64,000 nt of DNA from Pseudomonas sp. Gutcm_11s (GTDB lineage: Bacteria; Pseudomonadota; Gammaproteobacteria; Pseudomonadales; Pseudomonadaceae), in contig NZ_JAQSUW010000016.1 of assembly GCF_028649395.1 (NCBI RefSeq), positions 344,719-408,718 on the forward strand, written 5' to 3'. Position numbers and translations under genes: made by a program. Below the pieces are notes generated by a model, which was given only the letters and a program-made list of their open reading frames with translations, searched no databases and was not told the DNA's origin. Positions 37,078 through 46,025 of the stretch are shown here, piece after piece (the stretch's first letter is position 1; every line of letters starts with the position of its first letter).

Positions 37078-39687
37078 TCAGATGTCCCACACCAGGTTGA
37101 CGGAGAAGTTACGGCCGGGCTGGGTCAGGCGGTCCATGTTGGCGGGAGCGGTCACACCCGCTTCGCCGACGCCGTCGTAGCCGCGCACGTCATCCCACAG
37201 CCAGTACTGCTTGTCGGTCAGGTTGTACAGGCCGGCGTTGACGGTCAGGTCGTCGCTCAGCTTGTAGTAGCCGGACAGGTCGAGGATGCCGAAGCCCGGA
37301 GTGGCGAACTGGCTGCCGCTGCCGTCCGGGGAGTTGAAGTCGTCCTCGTCGATGCGCGTCTTGCGCTTGACCAGGGTCCAGCTCAGCAGGCTGCCGAAGC
37401 GCTCCTGCTCGTAGCCCAGGCCGAATACGCCGGTCAGCGGGTTGATGCTGTTCAGCGGCTCGCCGGTCTCGTCGTTGCGACCGCGGGCATAGGCCACGGA
37501 GCCCTGGGTGTAGAGGCCCGGGAAGGCGCCGAACTGTTCCAGCTCCAGGCGACCCTTGACCTCCATGCCGCGGATGCTGGCGCGGCCGATGTTCTCGCTC
37601 TGGAACACGGTCAGGCGGCCATTGCTGCCGACGGCATCGTTGTCGAGGAAGTCGCGGTAGCGGTTGTAGAACACCGCCACGTCGAAGCTGCCACCCTCGA
37701 AGTTGCCGCGCAGGCCGGTTTCCAGGCTGCGGCTCTTCTCCGGGTCGAGGTCCGGGTTGGGTTCGACGACGTAGCCCAGCGAGGTATTCTCGAAGCGGCC
37801 GTACATCTCCTTGGCGGTCGGGGTGCGGAAGCCTTCCGCGTACTGGCCGAACCAGGTGTAGTGGTCGTCGAAGTCATAGGTGACGCCAAGCTTGGGCGAC
37901 ACGCGATGCCAGTCCTGGGTATCGTCGCTCGGACGGAAGCTGCTGGTGCCGATGCTGCGCAGGTAGTCCTCGGTCAGCTCGGGCTCGAGGCTGGTGCGGT
38001 CATAGCGCAGGCCGGGGAGGAAGGTCCACTGGTTCCAGCGGATTTCGTCCTGGGCGAACAGGGCGTAGGTCTTCACGGTTGGATCGGGGAAGTCGCTCTG
38101 CGGCGTCAGGCTGTCGCTGGCGGATGGGCTGACCTGGCCGACGAGGTTGGTGCAGGTGCCGACGGAGGTGTAGCAATACGCCGTGCCGCTACGCAGGCCA
38201 GTGACTTCCTGGTGCTTGAGGTTGAGGCCGTAGGTCAGCAGGTGCTCGGTCTCGCCGAGGCTGAAGGCCTTGTCCAGCACCGCGTCGAACACCCACAGGC
38301 GATCCTTGTAGTCGGTCTCGCGGTAACGCATCACATCGCGGCTGACCGCACCGGTGAAGAAGTTGGTGGGCGCGTAGCGCTCCTGGGTGCTCTGGTCGGT
38401 CTTGGCGATCTGGTAGTTCAGGCTCCACTTCAGGTTGTCGGCCAGCGGGCTGTCCAGCGCCAGTCGGTGTTCCAGGCCGAAGCGCTCGCGGGTGATGGTG
38501 TCGTTGCCGCTGCGGGCGAGGTAGTAGCCCTGGCCCACGCCGATGGTGGGGGCGTTGAACGGGCCGCCGACGGCGCTGAGCTGGTCGGTGTCGCGGTCGT
38601 CCTTGTACTTCTCGTAGGTCAGTTGCAGGCGATCGCTGTCGTTGTAGTTCCAGCCCAGCTTGGCCAGCACGTTGGTGGCGCGCATGTCTTCCGGGTTGGC
38701 TTCGGTGCGGTCGAGGCCGGTTCCGCCGTGGCCACCGTAGGACTCGGTTTCGTGACCGTTGCGCTGGGATAGGTGCAGCAGGGCGTCGAAGGCTTCATGG
38801 CGACCGGCGACGGTGGCCGAGTTGAGCCAGCTGTCGTCGGCAGAGCTGTAGCCGGTCTTCAGGCGCGCGCCGGCATCGCGGCCTTCCTTGATGATGTCGT
38901 CTGCATCCAGGGTGAAGTAGCTCACCGCGCCGCCGATGGCATTGCTGCCATACAGGGCCGAGGCTGGGCCGCGGAGGATCTCCACGCGCTTGACGATTTC
39001 CGGGTCGACGTAGTTGCGATGGGTCTGGGCGTAGGGGCCGTAGAAGAAGCTGGCCGGTACCTCGACGCCATCGACCTGGGTGAGCACGCGGTCACCGTCG
39101 ATGCCGCGGATGTTGTAGCCGCTGGTGCCAGAGCGCTGGCCGGTGCCGCCGACCGATACGCCGGGTTCGTAGCGCACCAGTTCCTTGATGTCGTTGACGT
39201 TGTTGCGGTCGAGGCTGGCGCGGTCCTGAACGCTGACGGTGACCGGTACTGCGTCGATGTCGCGGGCGTGCAGGGTGGCGGTGATGGTCTGCGGTTGCAG
39301 CTCCAGCGCGTCGCTACGCGTGATGCGTTGCAGAACGACGTTGTTCGGGCTGACCTGGACGAAATCCAGGCCGCTGCCGGCGAGCAGGCGACGCAGGGCC
39401 TGTTCGGCCGGAAGAGTACCGCTGACGCCCGGCGAGGTGACGTTCTCGGCCAGATCCGCCTGCAGGCCAACCTGCCATCCGGTGACCGCGCTGAAGGCGT
39501 TGAGTGCGCTGTTCAGTGGCTGGCTCTGGATGGCGAAGCTGAAGCCGGCCTCGGCTTGGGCGCTGGTCTCGGCGGCCACGGCCTGGGTGGCCGGTACGAA
39601 GGCCACGGCGATGGACAGGGTCATCAGCGACAGTGCTGCTGGTGCACGCAGGCGGTCGAGGGTGGAGCGTCGGGAGGGGGCGGTCAT
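37078..39687 (-). CDS. hxuA: TonB-dependent heme receptor with signalling (STN) domain
   Basis: An 869-residue outer-membrane receptor: signal peptide (about 1-39, ending AVAAE), STN signalling domain (about 48-118, LNSALNAFSAVTGWQVGLQAD to NVVLQRI), plug (about 130-260), and beta-barrel to the terminal NFSVNLVWDI, ending in an aromatic-rich strand. The heme-receptor signature is present as EGFRTPTAKE with NPDLDPEKS (FRAP/NPNL type). The STN domain plus adjacent sigma/anti-sigma genes matches the P. aeruginosa HxuIRA and Bordetella HurIR-BhuR systems. Confidence 0.92.
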   Translation of the reverse strand: MTAPSRRSTLDRLRAPAALSLMTLSIAVAFVPATQAVAAETSAQAEAGFSFAIQSQPLNSALNAFSAVTGWQVGLQADLAENVTSPGVSGTLPAEQALRRLLAGSGLDFVQVSPNNVVLQRITRSDALELQPQTITATLHARDIDAVPVTVSVQDRASLDRNNVNDIKELVRYEPGVSVGGTGQRSGTSGYNIRGIDGDRVLTQVDGVEVPASFFYGPYAQTHRNYVDPEIVKRVEILRGPASALYGSNAIGGAVSYFTLDADDIIKEGRDAGARLKTGYSSADDSWLNSATVAGRHEAFDALLHLSQRNGHETESYGGHGGTGLDRTEANPEDMRATNVLAKLGWNYNDSDRLQLTYEKYKDDRDTDQLSAVGGPFNAPTIGVGQGYYLARSGNDTITRERFGLEHRLALDSPLADNLKWSLNYQIAKTDQSTQERYAPTNFFTGAVSRDVMRYRETDYKDRLWVFDAVLDKAFSLGETEHLLTYGLNLKHQEVTGLRSGTAYCYTSVGTCTNLVGQVSPSASDSLTPQSDFPDPTVKTYALFAQDEIRWNQWTFLPGLRYDRTSLEPELTEDYLRSIGTSSFRPSDDTQDWHRVSPKLGVTYDFDDHYTWFGQYAEGFRTPTAKEMYGRFENTSLGYVVEPNPDLDPEKSRSLETGLRGNFEGGSFDVAVFYNRYRDFLDNDAVGSNGRLTVFQSENIGRASIRGMEVKGRLELEQFGAFPGLYTQGSVAYARGRNDETGEPLNSINPLTGVFGLGYEQERFGSLLSWTLVKRKTRIDEDDFNSPDGSGSQFATPGFGILDLSGYYKLSDDLTVNAGLYNLTDKQYWLWDDVRGYDGVGEAGVTAPANMDRLTQPGRNFSVNLVWDI

Positions 39688-39719
39688 CGGAGCTCTCTTC
39701 TGGTCGTTATTCGTCTATT

Positions 39720-39738
39720 AATGCGAATTAATAGCATT
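39720..39738 (-). promoter_or_regulatory. 19-bp palindrome upstream of hxuA
   Basis: AATGC-N9-GCATT lies 33 bases upstream of the hxuA start in the 126-base hxuR-hxuA gap. Its length and AT-rich core suit a Fur-type operator, but the match to the Fur consensus is weak. The gap should also contain the HxuI-dependent promoter. Confidence 0.3.
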
Positions 39739-39813
39739 GGCATTTGACGAAACGAACGAGCGCAGCGGAGCGCGTAAAAAAACTTCGAAAATCTTTGCGG
39801 CGGGGCAGAGGAG

Positions 39814-40770
39814 TCAGTCGAGGATCAGTACGCGCGGCAGTTCGTGCAGCTGTGCGGAGGTGACTTGCGCCAGCGAGCGCATGGCGCCAACGGGATCGTC
39901 CAGGCGGTAGTTGCCGGTGACGTTGAGGTCGGCCAGACGCTCGTCGGTGCTGACGATCCAGCCCGGGTAGTAGCGGCGCAGCTCGGCGAGCACCTCGCGT
40001 AGCGGGCAGTTCTCGAACATCAGGCGGCCCTGTACCCAGGCCAGCTGTGGTTGGCTCTGGGTGTTGTGGCGGCGAGGGCCGAAGCCATCCGGGCCGACAC
40101 GAATGCTGTCGCCGGCGCCGAGGCTGACGCTGGCATCGTTGCGTGGTGTGCGCAGGGCGACCTCGCCGCGTTCCACGCTGACCTCGGCTTCGTCGTCGAG
40201 GTAGCGCACGGCGAATGCGGTGCCGCGCACACTGACCTGAACCGGGCCGGCGTCCACCTCGAACGGGCGGCTGTGGTCGTGGGCCACGTCGAAGTAGGCT
40301 TCGCCGTACAGCAGGCGGGTACTGCGGTGATAGTCGTCCATGCGACTGGCCAGCGCGGTGTCGGTATTCAGCAGCACGCGCGAACCATCGGCCAGTTGCA
40401 GGTGCTGGCGCTGGCCCACGGCGGTGATGTGGTCGGCTTGCATGCGCTCGGGCAGATCACTCTGCAACACGGCAGCGATGCACAGCAGCAGGGCGGCCGC
40501 GGAGGATGCTGCGCGACGGGTTACACGGCGGCGGCGAAGCTGGCGCTGCTGGTTGACCTGTTGCAGGCCCGAGGCGGCGACATCCAGCAGCGGTGAGCCC
40601 CACATCTGGCTGGCCTGCCGGTAGGCGCGCGCGTTGTCTTCGCTGGCCGACAGCCAGGTCTCGAATTCGTTACGGGTGGCCGCATCCGCATCGTCCAGGC
40701 GAATCAGCCAGTCCAGCGCCTGGGACAGGCTCTCGGTATTGGCTGCGGATGGCTGGGAGGGAGCGGTCAC
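39814..40770 (-). CDS. hxuR: FecR-family anti-sigma factor HxuR
   Basis: A 318-residue regulator. The N-terminal cytoplasmic DUF4880 domain has the sigma-binding pattern ALDWLIRLDDADAATRNEFETWL (about 17-45). One membrane helix follows (about 88-104, SSAAALLLCIAAVL), then the periplasmic FecR domain (about 120-215, AVGQRQHLQLADGSRVLLNTDT) and a C-terminal STN-like part that contacts the receptor. It starts at GTG and follows hxuI by 61 bases. It would relay the receptor's heme-occupied state to HxuI. Confidence 0.93.
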   Translation of the reverse strand: MTAPSQPSAANTESLSQALDWLIRLDDADAATRNEFETWLSASEDNARAYRQASQMWGSPLLDVAASGLQQVNQQRQLRRRRVTRRAASSAAALLLCIAAVLQSDLPERMQADHITAVGQRQHLQLADGSRVLLNTDTALASRMDDYHRSTRLLYGEAYFDVAHDHSRPFEVDAGPVQVSVRGTAFAVRYLDDEAEVSVERGEVALRTPRNDASVSLGAGDSIRVGPDGFGPRRHNTQSQPQLAWVQGRLMFENCPLREVLAELRRYYPGWIVSTDERLADLNVTGNYRLDDPVGAMRSLAQVTSAQLHELPRVLILD

Positions 40771-40831
40771 ACCGGAGTCCTCGGGACGGGGTTGCCTATT
40801 GTCGTCCAGGGCTCGGTGGATGGGTAGCCTG

Positions 40832-41353
40832 TCACGTCGGCGTTTCCAGGCGCGCCAGCACGTCGATGCAGATGGCCATGATCAGCTTCAGTTCCTTCTG
40901 CACGGTGCTCAGGGAGACGTCGAGCTGTTCGGCGATCTCGGCGTAGCCGTAACCATGCAGGCGGCTGAGGATGAAGATCTGCTGCTGGCGCGGGGTCAGG
41001 CGTTCGACCGTGGAGCCGAGGCGTTCCAGCAGTTGCTCGGCATGCACGCTTTCTTCGGCGGACGGGGCTCCGGAAGGCACAGCCTGCAGCTCTTCGTCCG
41101 AGACATCGTCCATCAGCGTGCGCGCTTGCATGCGCAGGTGGCGCAGATGATCGAGGGCGAGGTTGCGGCCGGTCTGGAACAGGAACGGCTCCAGATGCTC
41201 CACCGGACGCTGCAGCAAGGTGCGCGCGACCCGCAGGTAGGTCTCCTGGACCAGCTCTTCGGCGATGCTGGGGTTCTTCACCATTCTCGCCAGGGTGCGC
41301 AGCAGGCTGGTGCGCTGGGCGACAAAGACGGCGTCGAGATTGGAACTGCTCAC
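40832..41353 (-). CDS. hxuI: ECF sigma factor HxuI (FecI family)
   Basis: A 173-residue ECF sigma factor with region 2 (about 8-75, AEELVQETYLRVAR and FLFQTGRNLALDHLR) and region 4 (about 110-165, LERLTPRQQQIFILSRLHGYGYAEIAEQLDVSLSTVQKEL). It starts at GTG; 19 bases upstream is a strong Fur-type box, so expression should rise in iron limitation. By analogy with FecI it directs transcription of the receptor gene hxuA. Confidence 0.94.
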   Translation of the reverse strand: MSSSNLDAVFVAQRTSLLRTLARMVKNPSIAEELVQETYLRVARTLLQRPVEHLEPFLFQTGRNLALDHLRHLRMQARTLMDDVSDEELQAVPSGAPSAEESVHAEQLLERLGSTVERLTPRQQQIFILSRLHGYGYAEIAEQLDVSLSTVQKELKLIMAICIDVLARLETPT

Positions 41354-41372
41354 GGGATATCCATTCTCTGAA

Positions 41373-41391
41373 TCAAATGATAATTATTATT
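41373..41391 (-). promoter_or_regulatory. Fur box upstream of hxuI
   Basis: AATGATAATTATTATT at 41376-41391 matches 14 of the last 16 bases of the 19-bp Fur consensus GATAATGATAATCATTATC. Placement 20-38 bases before the hxuI start is typical of iron-starvation sigma genes. Confidence 0.8.
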
Positions 41392-41483
41392 GTTGAGTTG
41401 GGCGCCTGGGCACAAGACCAGACTGGCCTCGTGACGGTCCGGGCGCTTGCCGGATGGTCTCGCGAGACTCTGGCGCAGACGAA

Positions 41484-41527
41484 AACGCCCCGGAGCCCGG
41501 TCTTTCGACCGCTGCATCCGAGGCGTT
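41484..41527 (-). terminator. Branched hairpin after phuR
   Basis: AACGCCCCGG pairs with CCGAGGCGTT (one mismatch) and encloses a second stem CGGTC-TTTC-GACCG. It lies 34 bases after the phuR stop and before hxuI. It has the shape of a terminator but only a short T run. Confidence 0.5.
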
Positions 41528-41560
41528 GAAGAGGGCGCGCGTCCTTGCGCGAAATTGAAC

Positions 41561-43864
41561 TCAGTACTGCCAGGAGGCGGAGACGCGGAAGTTGCGGCCG
41601 ACCTCGCTGTAGTAGTCGTCCGGCTGCACCAGGTTGCCGGTGGGCACGTTGAGGGCGCTCCAGTACTTCTTGTCGAGGGCGTTGAACAGGCCGGCCTGCA
41701 GCTTCACCCCTTTCAGCTCTGCGGGCTGCCACCAGCCGGTCATGTCGACCACGCCGTAGCCAGGGGCCTCGAAGTCGCCATCGTTCTCGACCTTGTCGCG
41801 TGCTGCGGCGGCGCGCAGCATCAGGTCGGCACCGTACTGGTCACGCTCGTAGCTCAGACCCAGCAGGCTGGTGATCGGAGCGACCGAGCTCAGGCGCTGG
41901 TTGGTCTGCAGGTCTTCGCCGTTGGCCCAGGCCACGGAACCCCAGACCTTCCAGTGCGGTACGAACTCCCAGTGGGCGGCGAGCTCGGCACCGTAGATCT
42001 GCACCTTGGCGCGGTTCTCGGTGCGGGTCACGCCCATCGGGTAGTCGGCGGCGCTCAGGCCGACGGCTGACAGGTCGGCGGCATCCATCACCACGTCGTC
42101 GTCGATGAAATTCTTGTAGTGGTTGTCGAACAGGCTGATCGAGCCGCCCAGCTTGTTGTCACCCAGTTGTGCGCCGATCTCGTAGCCGTTGCTTTCCTCG
42201 GGCTTGAGGTTGGCATTGCCCAGGCGCAGGTAGCTGCCTTCGGCGCCGTAGTTCATGTACAGCTGGGTCGCATCCGGAGCCTTGAAGCCCTGTGCCCACT
42301 GGGCGTAGAGCATGGCCTTCTCGGCTACCTGCCAGGTGGCCAGCAGGCTGCCGGACAGCTTGTGGTCCTTGCTCGACGACAGGGTCTGATCGTTGGCCGG
42401 GTTGATGTTGTTGTCGAAGTCGCTGGTGGCCTGCGGGTCCTGCTTGTAGTGGTCGTAGCGCAGGCCCGGGGTCAGCTTGACGCGACCGTCGGCGAAGGCG
42501 ATCTCGTTGGTGGCGAACAGCGCCCACTGGGTGCCTTCGGCCTTGGGCATGTCGGCCTGGTTGGTGTGCAGGAAGTCGCAGGCGGCAGGGCCCATGTACA
42601 TTGGGTGGCTCGGGTCGATGGTGAAGCCGGGGCAGTTGTCGTAGCCCTCGGAGACCTGCTCGGTGTTGACCTGATAGACCTCGCCGCCGAGGGTCAGCTT
42701 ATTCGGCACGCCAGCGATCTCGTAGCTCTTGCCGACGTCGCCAGAGACGCCGTACAGCTCTTTCTCGATCTGGTTGTCACGGCCGAATGCGCCGCCTGGG
42801 TATTTGTACGGGTTGCCTGGCAGGCCGAAGAACAGGAAGTCGGGAATCCCGGCGCGGGAGTCGGTGACGGTGCGAATGCCGTTCTGGTCGTCATGACGAC
42901 GCAGTTTCTGCCAGTAGGCGATGGCGTTGGCGCTGTCGATCAGGCCGTTGCTGTCTTCTGCGCGGAAGCCGTAATCGACCGACAAACGCTGGCGCTTGAC
43001 GTGTTCGTCGGTACCGTTCTCGCCGAGCAGGTAAGTGGTGCCCTGGTTGGTGCGGGTGTCGATGTCGTTCTCGCGCTGGAACAGCTCGCCGGTGAAGCCG
43101 ACCTTGTGGCCGCCGTCGAAGCGCTGCTGCAGCTTGACCAGCAGGCTCTGTTGATCGGTATCGGCCGGGTTGGCCTCGGTGCGGCTGGTGCCGTAGGTGT
43201 CTTGGTTGCCGCCGCTTTCCAGCTCATGGCCCTGGCGCTGGCCAGCCTGCAGCAGCCAGGAGGTGTCCTGGTAGCGGCCGGCGAGGGCGCCATTCAGGCC
43301 CCAGCTGTTGTCGGCGCTGTCGTAGTCGGTCTTGACCAGGCTACCGAATTCCTTGCCTTCGCCCAGCAGATCCTCGGGGTTGAGAGTGTGCAGCTGGACC
43401 GCGCCACCCAGGGCGCCGGAGCCGACCACGCTGGAGTTGGAGCCGCGCACGATGTCCACCGAGGACAGGCCGTTGAAGTCGATCGAGTCCAGGCCGCCCT
43501 GAGCGCCACCGGTCGGACCCTGGCTACGTGCACCATCGGTCAGCCACGGCACGCGGATGCCGTCGATGGTGGTCAGCACGCGGTCGCGATCGAGGCCGCG
43601 AATGTTGATGCTCTCGCTGCTGCGGCTGTAGTTCACGCCCGGCTCGGCGCGGCGGCCTAGGTCGTCGAAGCTACGGATCTGGCGCTCTTCCAGGGTCTTG
43701 GCGTCGGTCTTGGTGGTGGTCGGCAGCGCTTCCTGCACGACGTTACCGGTGACCTGGGTCGGGGCGAGCTCGGTGTTGCTGTCCGTGGTCTGTGCGAATG
43801 CCAGCGAAGGGCTGAGCAGCAACAGCGCCATCCATGGGCGCAAGGCGAAGGGTGGGGTGGACAT
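41561..43864 (-). CDS. phuR: TonB-dependent heme receptor PhuR
   Basis: A 767-residue outer-membrane receptor of the hemoglobin/heme family: signal peptide (about 1-24, ending SLAFA), plug (about 35-165; SINIRGLDRDRVLTTIDGIR, SSVDIVRGSNSS, GALGGAVQLHTLNPEDL) and barrel ending FRVSASWQY. It has the heme-receptor pair GFKAPDATQLY and NANLKPEES. It has no STN domain, so it is not the signalling receptor. Divergent from phuSTUVW with a 210-base shared control region. His159 in QLHTL is a candidate plug-side heme contact, which I could not confirm. Confidence 0.94.
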   Translation of the reverse strand: MSTPPFALRPWMALLLLSPSLAFAQTTDSNTELAPTQVTGNVVQEALPTTTKTDAKTLEERQIRSFDDLGRRAEPGVNYSRSSESINIRGLDRDRVLTTIDGIRVPWLTDGARSQGPTGGAQGGLDSIDFNGLSSVDIVRGSNSSVVGSGALGGAVQLHTLNPEDLLGEGKEFGSLVKTDYDSADNSWGLNGALAGRYQDTSWLLQAGQRQGHELESGGNQDTYGTSRTEANPADTDQQSLLVKLQQRFDGGHKVGFTGELFQRENDIDTRTNQGTTYLLGENGTDEHVKRQRLSVDYGFRAEDSNGLIDSANAIAYWQKLRRHDDQNGIRTVTDSRAGIPDFLFFGLPGNPYKYPGGAFGRDNQIEKELYGVSGDVGKSYEIAGVPNKLTLGGEVYQVNTEQVSEGYDNCPGFTIDPSHPMYMGPAACDFLHTNQADMPKAEGTQWALFATNEIAFADGRVKLTPGLRYDHYKQDPQATSDFDNNINPANDQTLSSSKDHKLSGSLLATWQVAEKAMLYAQWAQGFKAPDATQLYMNYGAEGSYLRLGNANLKPEESNGYEIGAQLGDNKLGGSISLFDNHYKNFIDDDVVMDAADLSAVGLSAADYPMGVTRTENRAKVQIYGAELAAHWEFVPHWKVWGSVAWANGEDLQTNQRLSSVAPITSLLGLSYERDQYGADLMLRAAAARDKVENDGDFEAPGYGVVDMTGWWQPAELKGVKLQAGLFNALDKKYWSALNVPTGNLVQPDDYYSEVGRNFRVSASWQY

Positions 43865-43937
43865 AGCATTACTCCCGCGAGTGGCTCTCTGGCCGGTGTA
43901 TTTAGTTTTGGCGGCGGGAAGGTAATTAAACTCAATC

Positions 43938-43979
43938 TCAAATGCAAATAAATCTCAAAGGAATTAGATTTTCAAATTC
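43938..43979. promoter_or_regulatory. phuR/phuS divergent control region with Fur-like sites
   Basis: The 210-base AT-rich gap between phuR and phuS contains GAATTAGATTTTCAAATTC (43961-43979), an imperfect 19-bp palindrome matching 10 of 19 Fur-consensus positions with all mismatches A/T swaps. Next to it is AATGCAAATAAATCTC (43941-43956), 11 of 16. Two adjoining Fur sites are known at the P. aeruginosa phuR-phuS promoters. Confidence 0.45.
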
Positions 43980-44074
43980 ATTCGCGTTAGGCTTCTTTGC
44001 CTATTTTTCCTGACCCGCACCGGGTCATTCGTCATAGATAAATACATAAGCAGTATCTGCCCCAAGGAAACGCA

Positions 44075-45136
44075 ATGAGCAATCTCAGTCAGCCCACGTC
44101 CCCCCTTTACCAGCGCTGGCAGCTCCTGCGCGCCGAACAGTCCGGTCTGCGCGCCCGCGATGCTGCCGCCAAGCTGGGCGTCAGTGAGGCCGAGCTGACT
44201 GCCAGCCGCCTGGGCGTGGATGCCGTGCGCCTGCGCACCGAGTGGGCCGAGCTGCTGCCGGCGCTGGGTGAGTTGGGCTACATCATGGCGCTGACCCGCA
44301 ACGAGCATTGCGTGCACGAGCGCAAGGGCTACTACCGCGAGGTATCGGTGATGGCCAACGGCGCCATGGGCCTGGTGGTCTCCCCTGATATCGACCTGCG
44401 CCTGTTCATGACCCAGTGGGCCAGCGTGTTCGCCGTCGCCGAAGACACCGAGCGCGGCGTGCAGCGCAGCATTCAGATATTCGATCGCCAGGGCACCGCC
44501 GTGCACAAGGTCTATCTCACCGCCAAGAGCGAGGAGGCGGCCTGGGCGCCGCTGGTCGAGCGCTTCCGCGCCGCCGAGCAGAGCGCCGAGCTGGACCTGC
44601 AGCCGCTGGCCGAACGCAAGGCTCCGCGCGCCGATGCCGAGGTGGACACCGCCGCTCTGCGCGCCGACTGGGCCGAGCTGAAGGACACCCACCACTTCTT
44701 CGCCATGCTCAAGCGCCACGACGTGGCCCGTACCCAGGCCCTGCGCCTGGCCGGTCGCGAGTGGGCCGAGCCGCTGGCCACCGCCGAGCTGCCCAAGCTG
44801 CTGGAAGAGGCCGGCGCCCGCCAGGTGCCGATCATGGTCTTCGTCGGCAACCAGCACTGCATTCAGATCCACTCCGGCACCGTCAGCAACCTGCGCTGGA
44901 TGGGCGACTGGTTCAACGTGCTCGACCCCGAATTCAACCTGCACCTGAAGACCCCGGGCGTGGTCGAGCTGTGGCGCGTACGCAAGCCCAGCAGCGACGG
45001 CATCATCACCAGCTACGAGGCCTTCGATGCTGATGGCGAGCTGGTCGTGCAGCTGTTCGGCGCGCGCAAGCCGGGCGTGCCGGAGCTGGTCGAGTGGCGC
45101 GAACTGGCCGAATCCATCGCCGCCCTGGAGGCCTGA
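44075..45136 (+). CDS. phuS: Cytoplasmic heme-binding/trafficking protein PhuS
   Basis: A 353-residue HemS/ShuS/PhuS protein with two similar halves (about 20-170 and 195-345), each with the FMTQWASVFAV- and MVFVGNQHCIQIHSG-type strands. PhuS takes heme from the PhuTUV importer and hands it to HemO. The C-terminal half carries the ligand region DTHHFFAMLKRH, with His206 and His207. P. aeruginosa PhuS is recalled to have three usable histidines here (209, 210, 212); the third position looks like phenylalanine in this copy. First gene of phuSTUVW. Confidence 0.94.
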   Translation: MSNLSQPTSPLYQRWQLLRAEQSGLRARDAAAKLGVSEAELTASRLGVDAVRLRTEWAELLPALGELGYIMALTRNEHCVHERKGYYREVSVMANGAMGLVVSPDIDLRLFMTQWASVFAVAEDTERGVQRSIQIFDRQGTAVHKVYLTAKSEEAAWAPLVERFRAAEQSAELDLQPLAERKAPRADAEVDTAALRADWAELKDTHHFFAMLKRHDVARTQALRLAGREWAEPLATAELPKLLEEAGARQVPIMVFVGNQHCIQIHSGTVSNLRWMGDWFNVLDPEFNLHLKTPGVVELWRVRKPSSDGIITSYEAFDADGELVVQLFGARKPGVPELVEWRELAESIAALEA

Positions 45137-45137
45137 G

Positions 45138-46025
45138 ATGCGCCTGTCCAAGTTTCTTCTGCTGTGCGGCAGCCTGGTGTTCAGCCATGCCGCGGCGGCG
45201 GCCGATCTGCCGCAACGCTGGGTCAGCTCCGGCGGCTCGCTGAGCGAGTGGGTGGTGCGCCTGGGCGGTGAAGGCAAGCTGGTCGGTGTCGACACCACCA
45301 GTCTGCACCCGCAGAGCCTGCGCAAGCTGCCGAGCATCGGCTACCAGCGCGCGCTGTCCGCCGAGGGCGTGCTGTCGCTGCGCCCGGACATCCTGATCGG
45401 CAGCGAGGAGATGGGCCCGCCGCCGGTGATCGAGCAGATCAAGGCCGCCGGCATCCGCATCGAGGCGCTGTCGGCCAAGCCCGACCTGGATACCCTGGAG
45501 CGCAATGTGCTGCGTCTGGGCGAACTGCTCGGCACGCCCGAGCAGGCCCGCGAGCAGATGACCGCCTACCGCCAGGACCTGCAGCGCCAGGCCGACTGGG
45601 TCGCCCAGGCGCAGAAGCGGCAGGCGCCGCCGCGCGTGCTGATGCTGCTCGGCCACGCCGGCAGCAACGTCATGGCGGCGGGCAAGGACAGCCTGGCGGT
45701 GTGGCTGATCGAGCATGCCGGTGGCGAGAGCCGTACCGAGCACAGCGGCTACAAGCCGATCTCCAACGAGGCGCTGCTGGCCATGGACCCGCAGGTGGTG
45801 ATCTTCGCCGATCGCAGCCTGCACGGTGAGGAAGCGCGCAAGGCACTGCTGCAGCAGAACCCGGTGCTGCAGCAGACCAGCGCCGCGCGTGACGGCCGCC
45901 TGCTGACCCTCGACCCGACCCTGCTGGTCGGTGGTCTCGGCCCGCGTCTGCCCGAGGGACTGGCCGAGCTGTCGGCGGCCTTTTATCCTTCCGAGCAAGC
46001 ACTGACGGCCAAACTCGACCGATGA
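45138..46025 (+). CDS. phuT: Periplasmic heme-binding protein PhuT
   Basis: A 295-residue ABC solute-binding protein of the FepB/BtuF-type fold. The signal peptide is about 1-23 (MRLSKFLLLC...AAAAA). The conserved pattern is QRWVSSGGSLSEWVVRLG, then GYQRALSAEGVLSLRPDILIGSEEMGPP, where the tyrosine of GYQR is a likely heme ligand as in PhuT/ShuT, and the C-terminal lobe. It begins one base after the phuS stop and overlaps phuU by four bases. It binds heme in the periplasm for PhuUV. Confidence 0.95.
   Translation: MRLSKFLLLCGSLVFSHAAAAADLPQRWVSSGGSLSEWVVRLGGEGKLVGVDTTSLHPQSLRKLPSIGYQRALSAEGVLSLRPDILIGSEEMGPPPVIEQIKAAGIRIEALSAKPDLDTLERNVLRLGELLGTPEQAREQMTAYRQDLQRQADWVAQAQKRQAPPRVLMLLGHAGSNVMAAGKDSLAVWLIEHAGGESRTEHSGYKPISNEALLAMDPQVVIFADRSLHGEEARKALLQQNPVLQQTSAARDGRLLTLDPTLLVGGLGPRLPEGLAELSAAFYPSEQALTAKLDR

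Noticed and set aside
43897..44040. Possible horizontal transfer signal from the AT-rich phuR-phuS gap
   Set aside because: AT-richness is limited to the promoter region, where Fur sites are expected; the flanking genes have normal composition.
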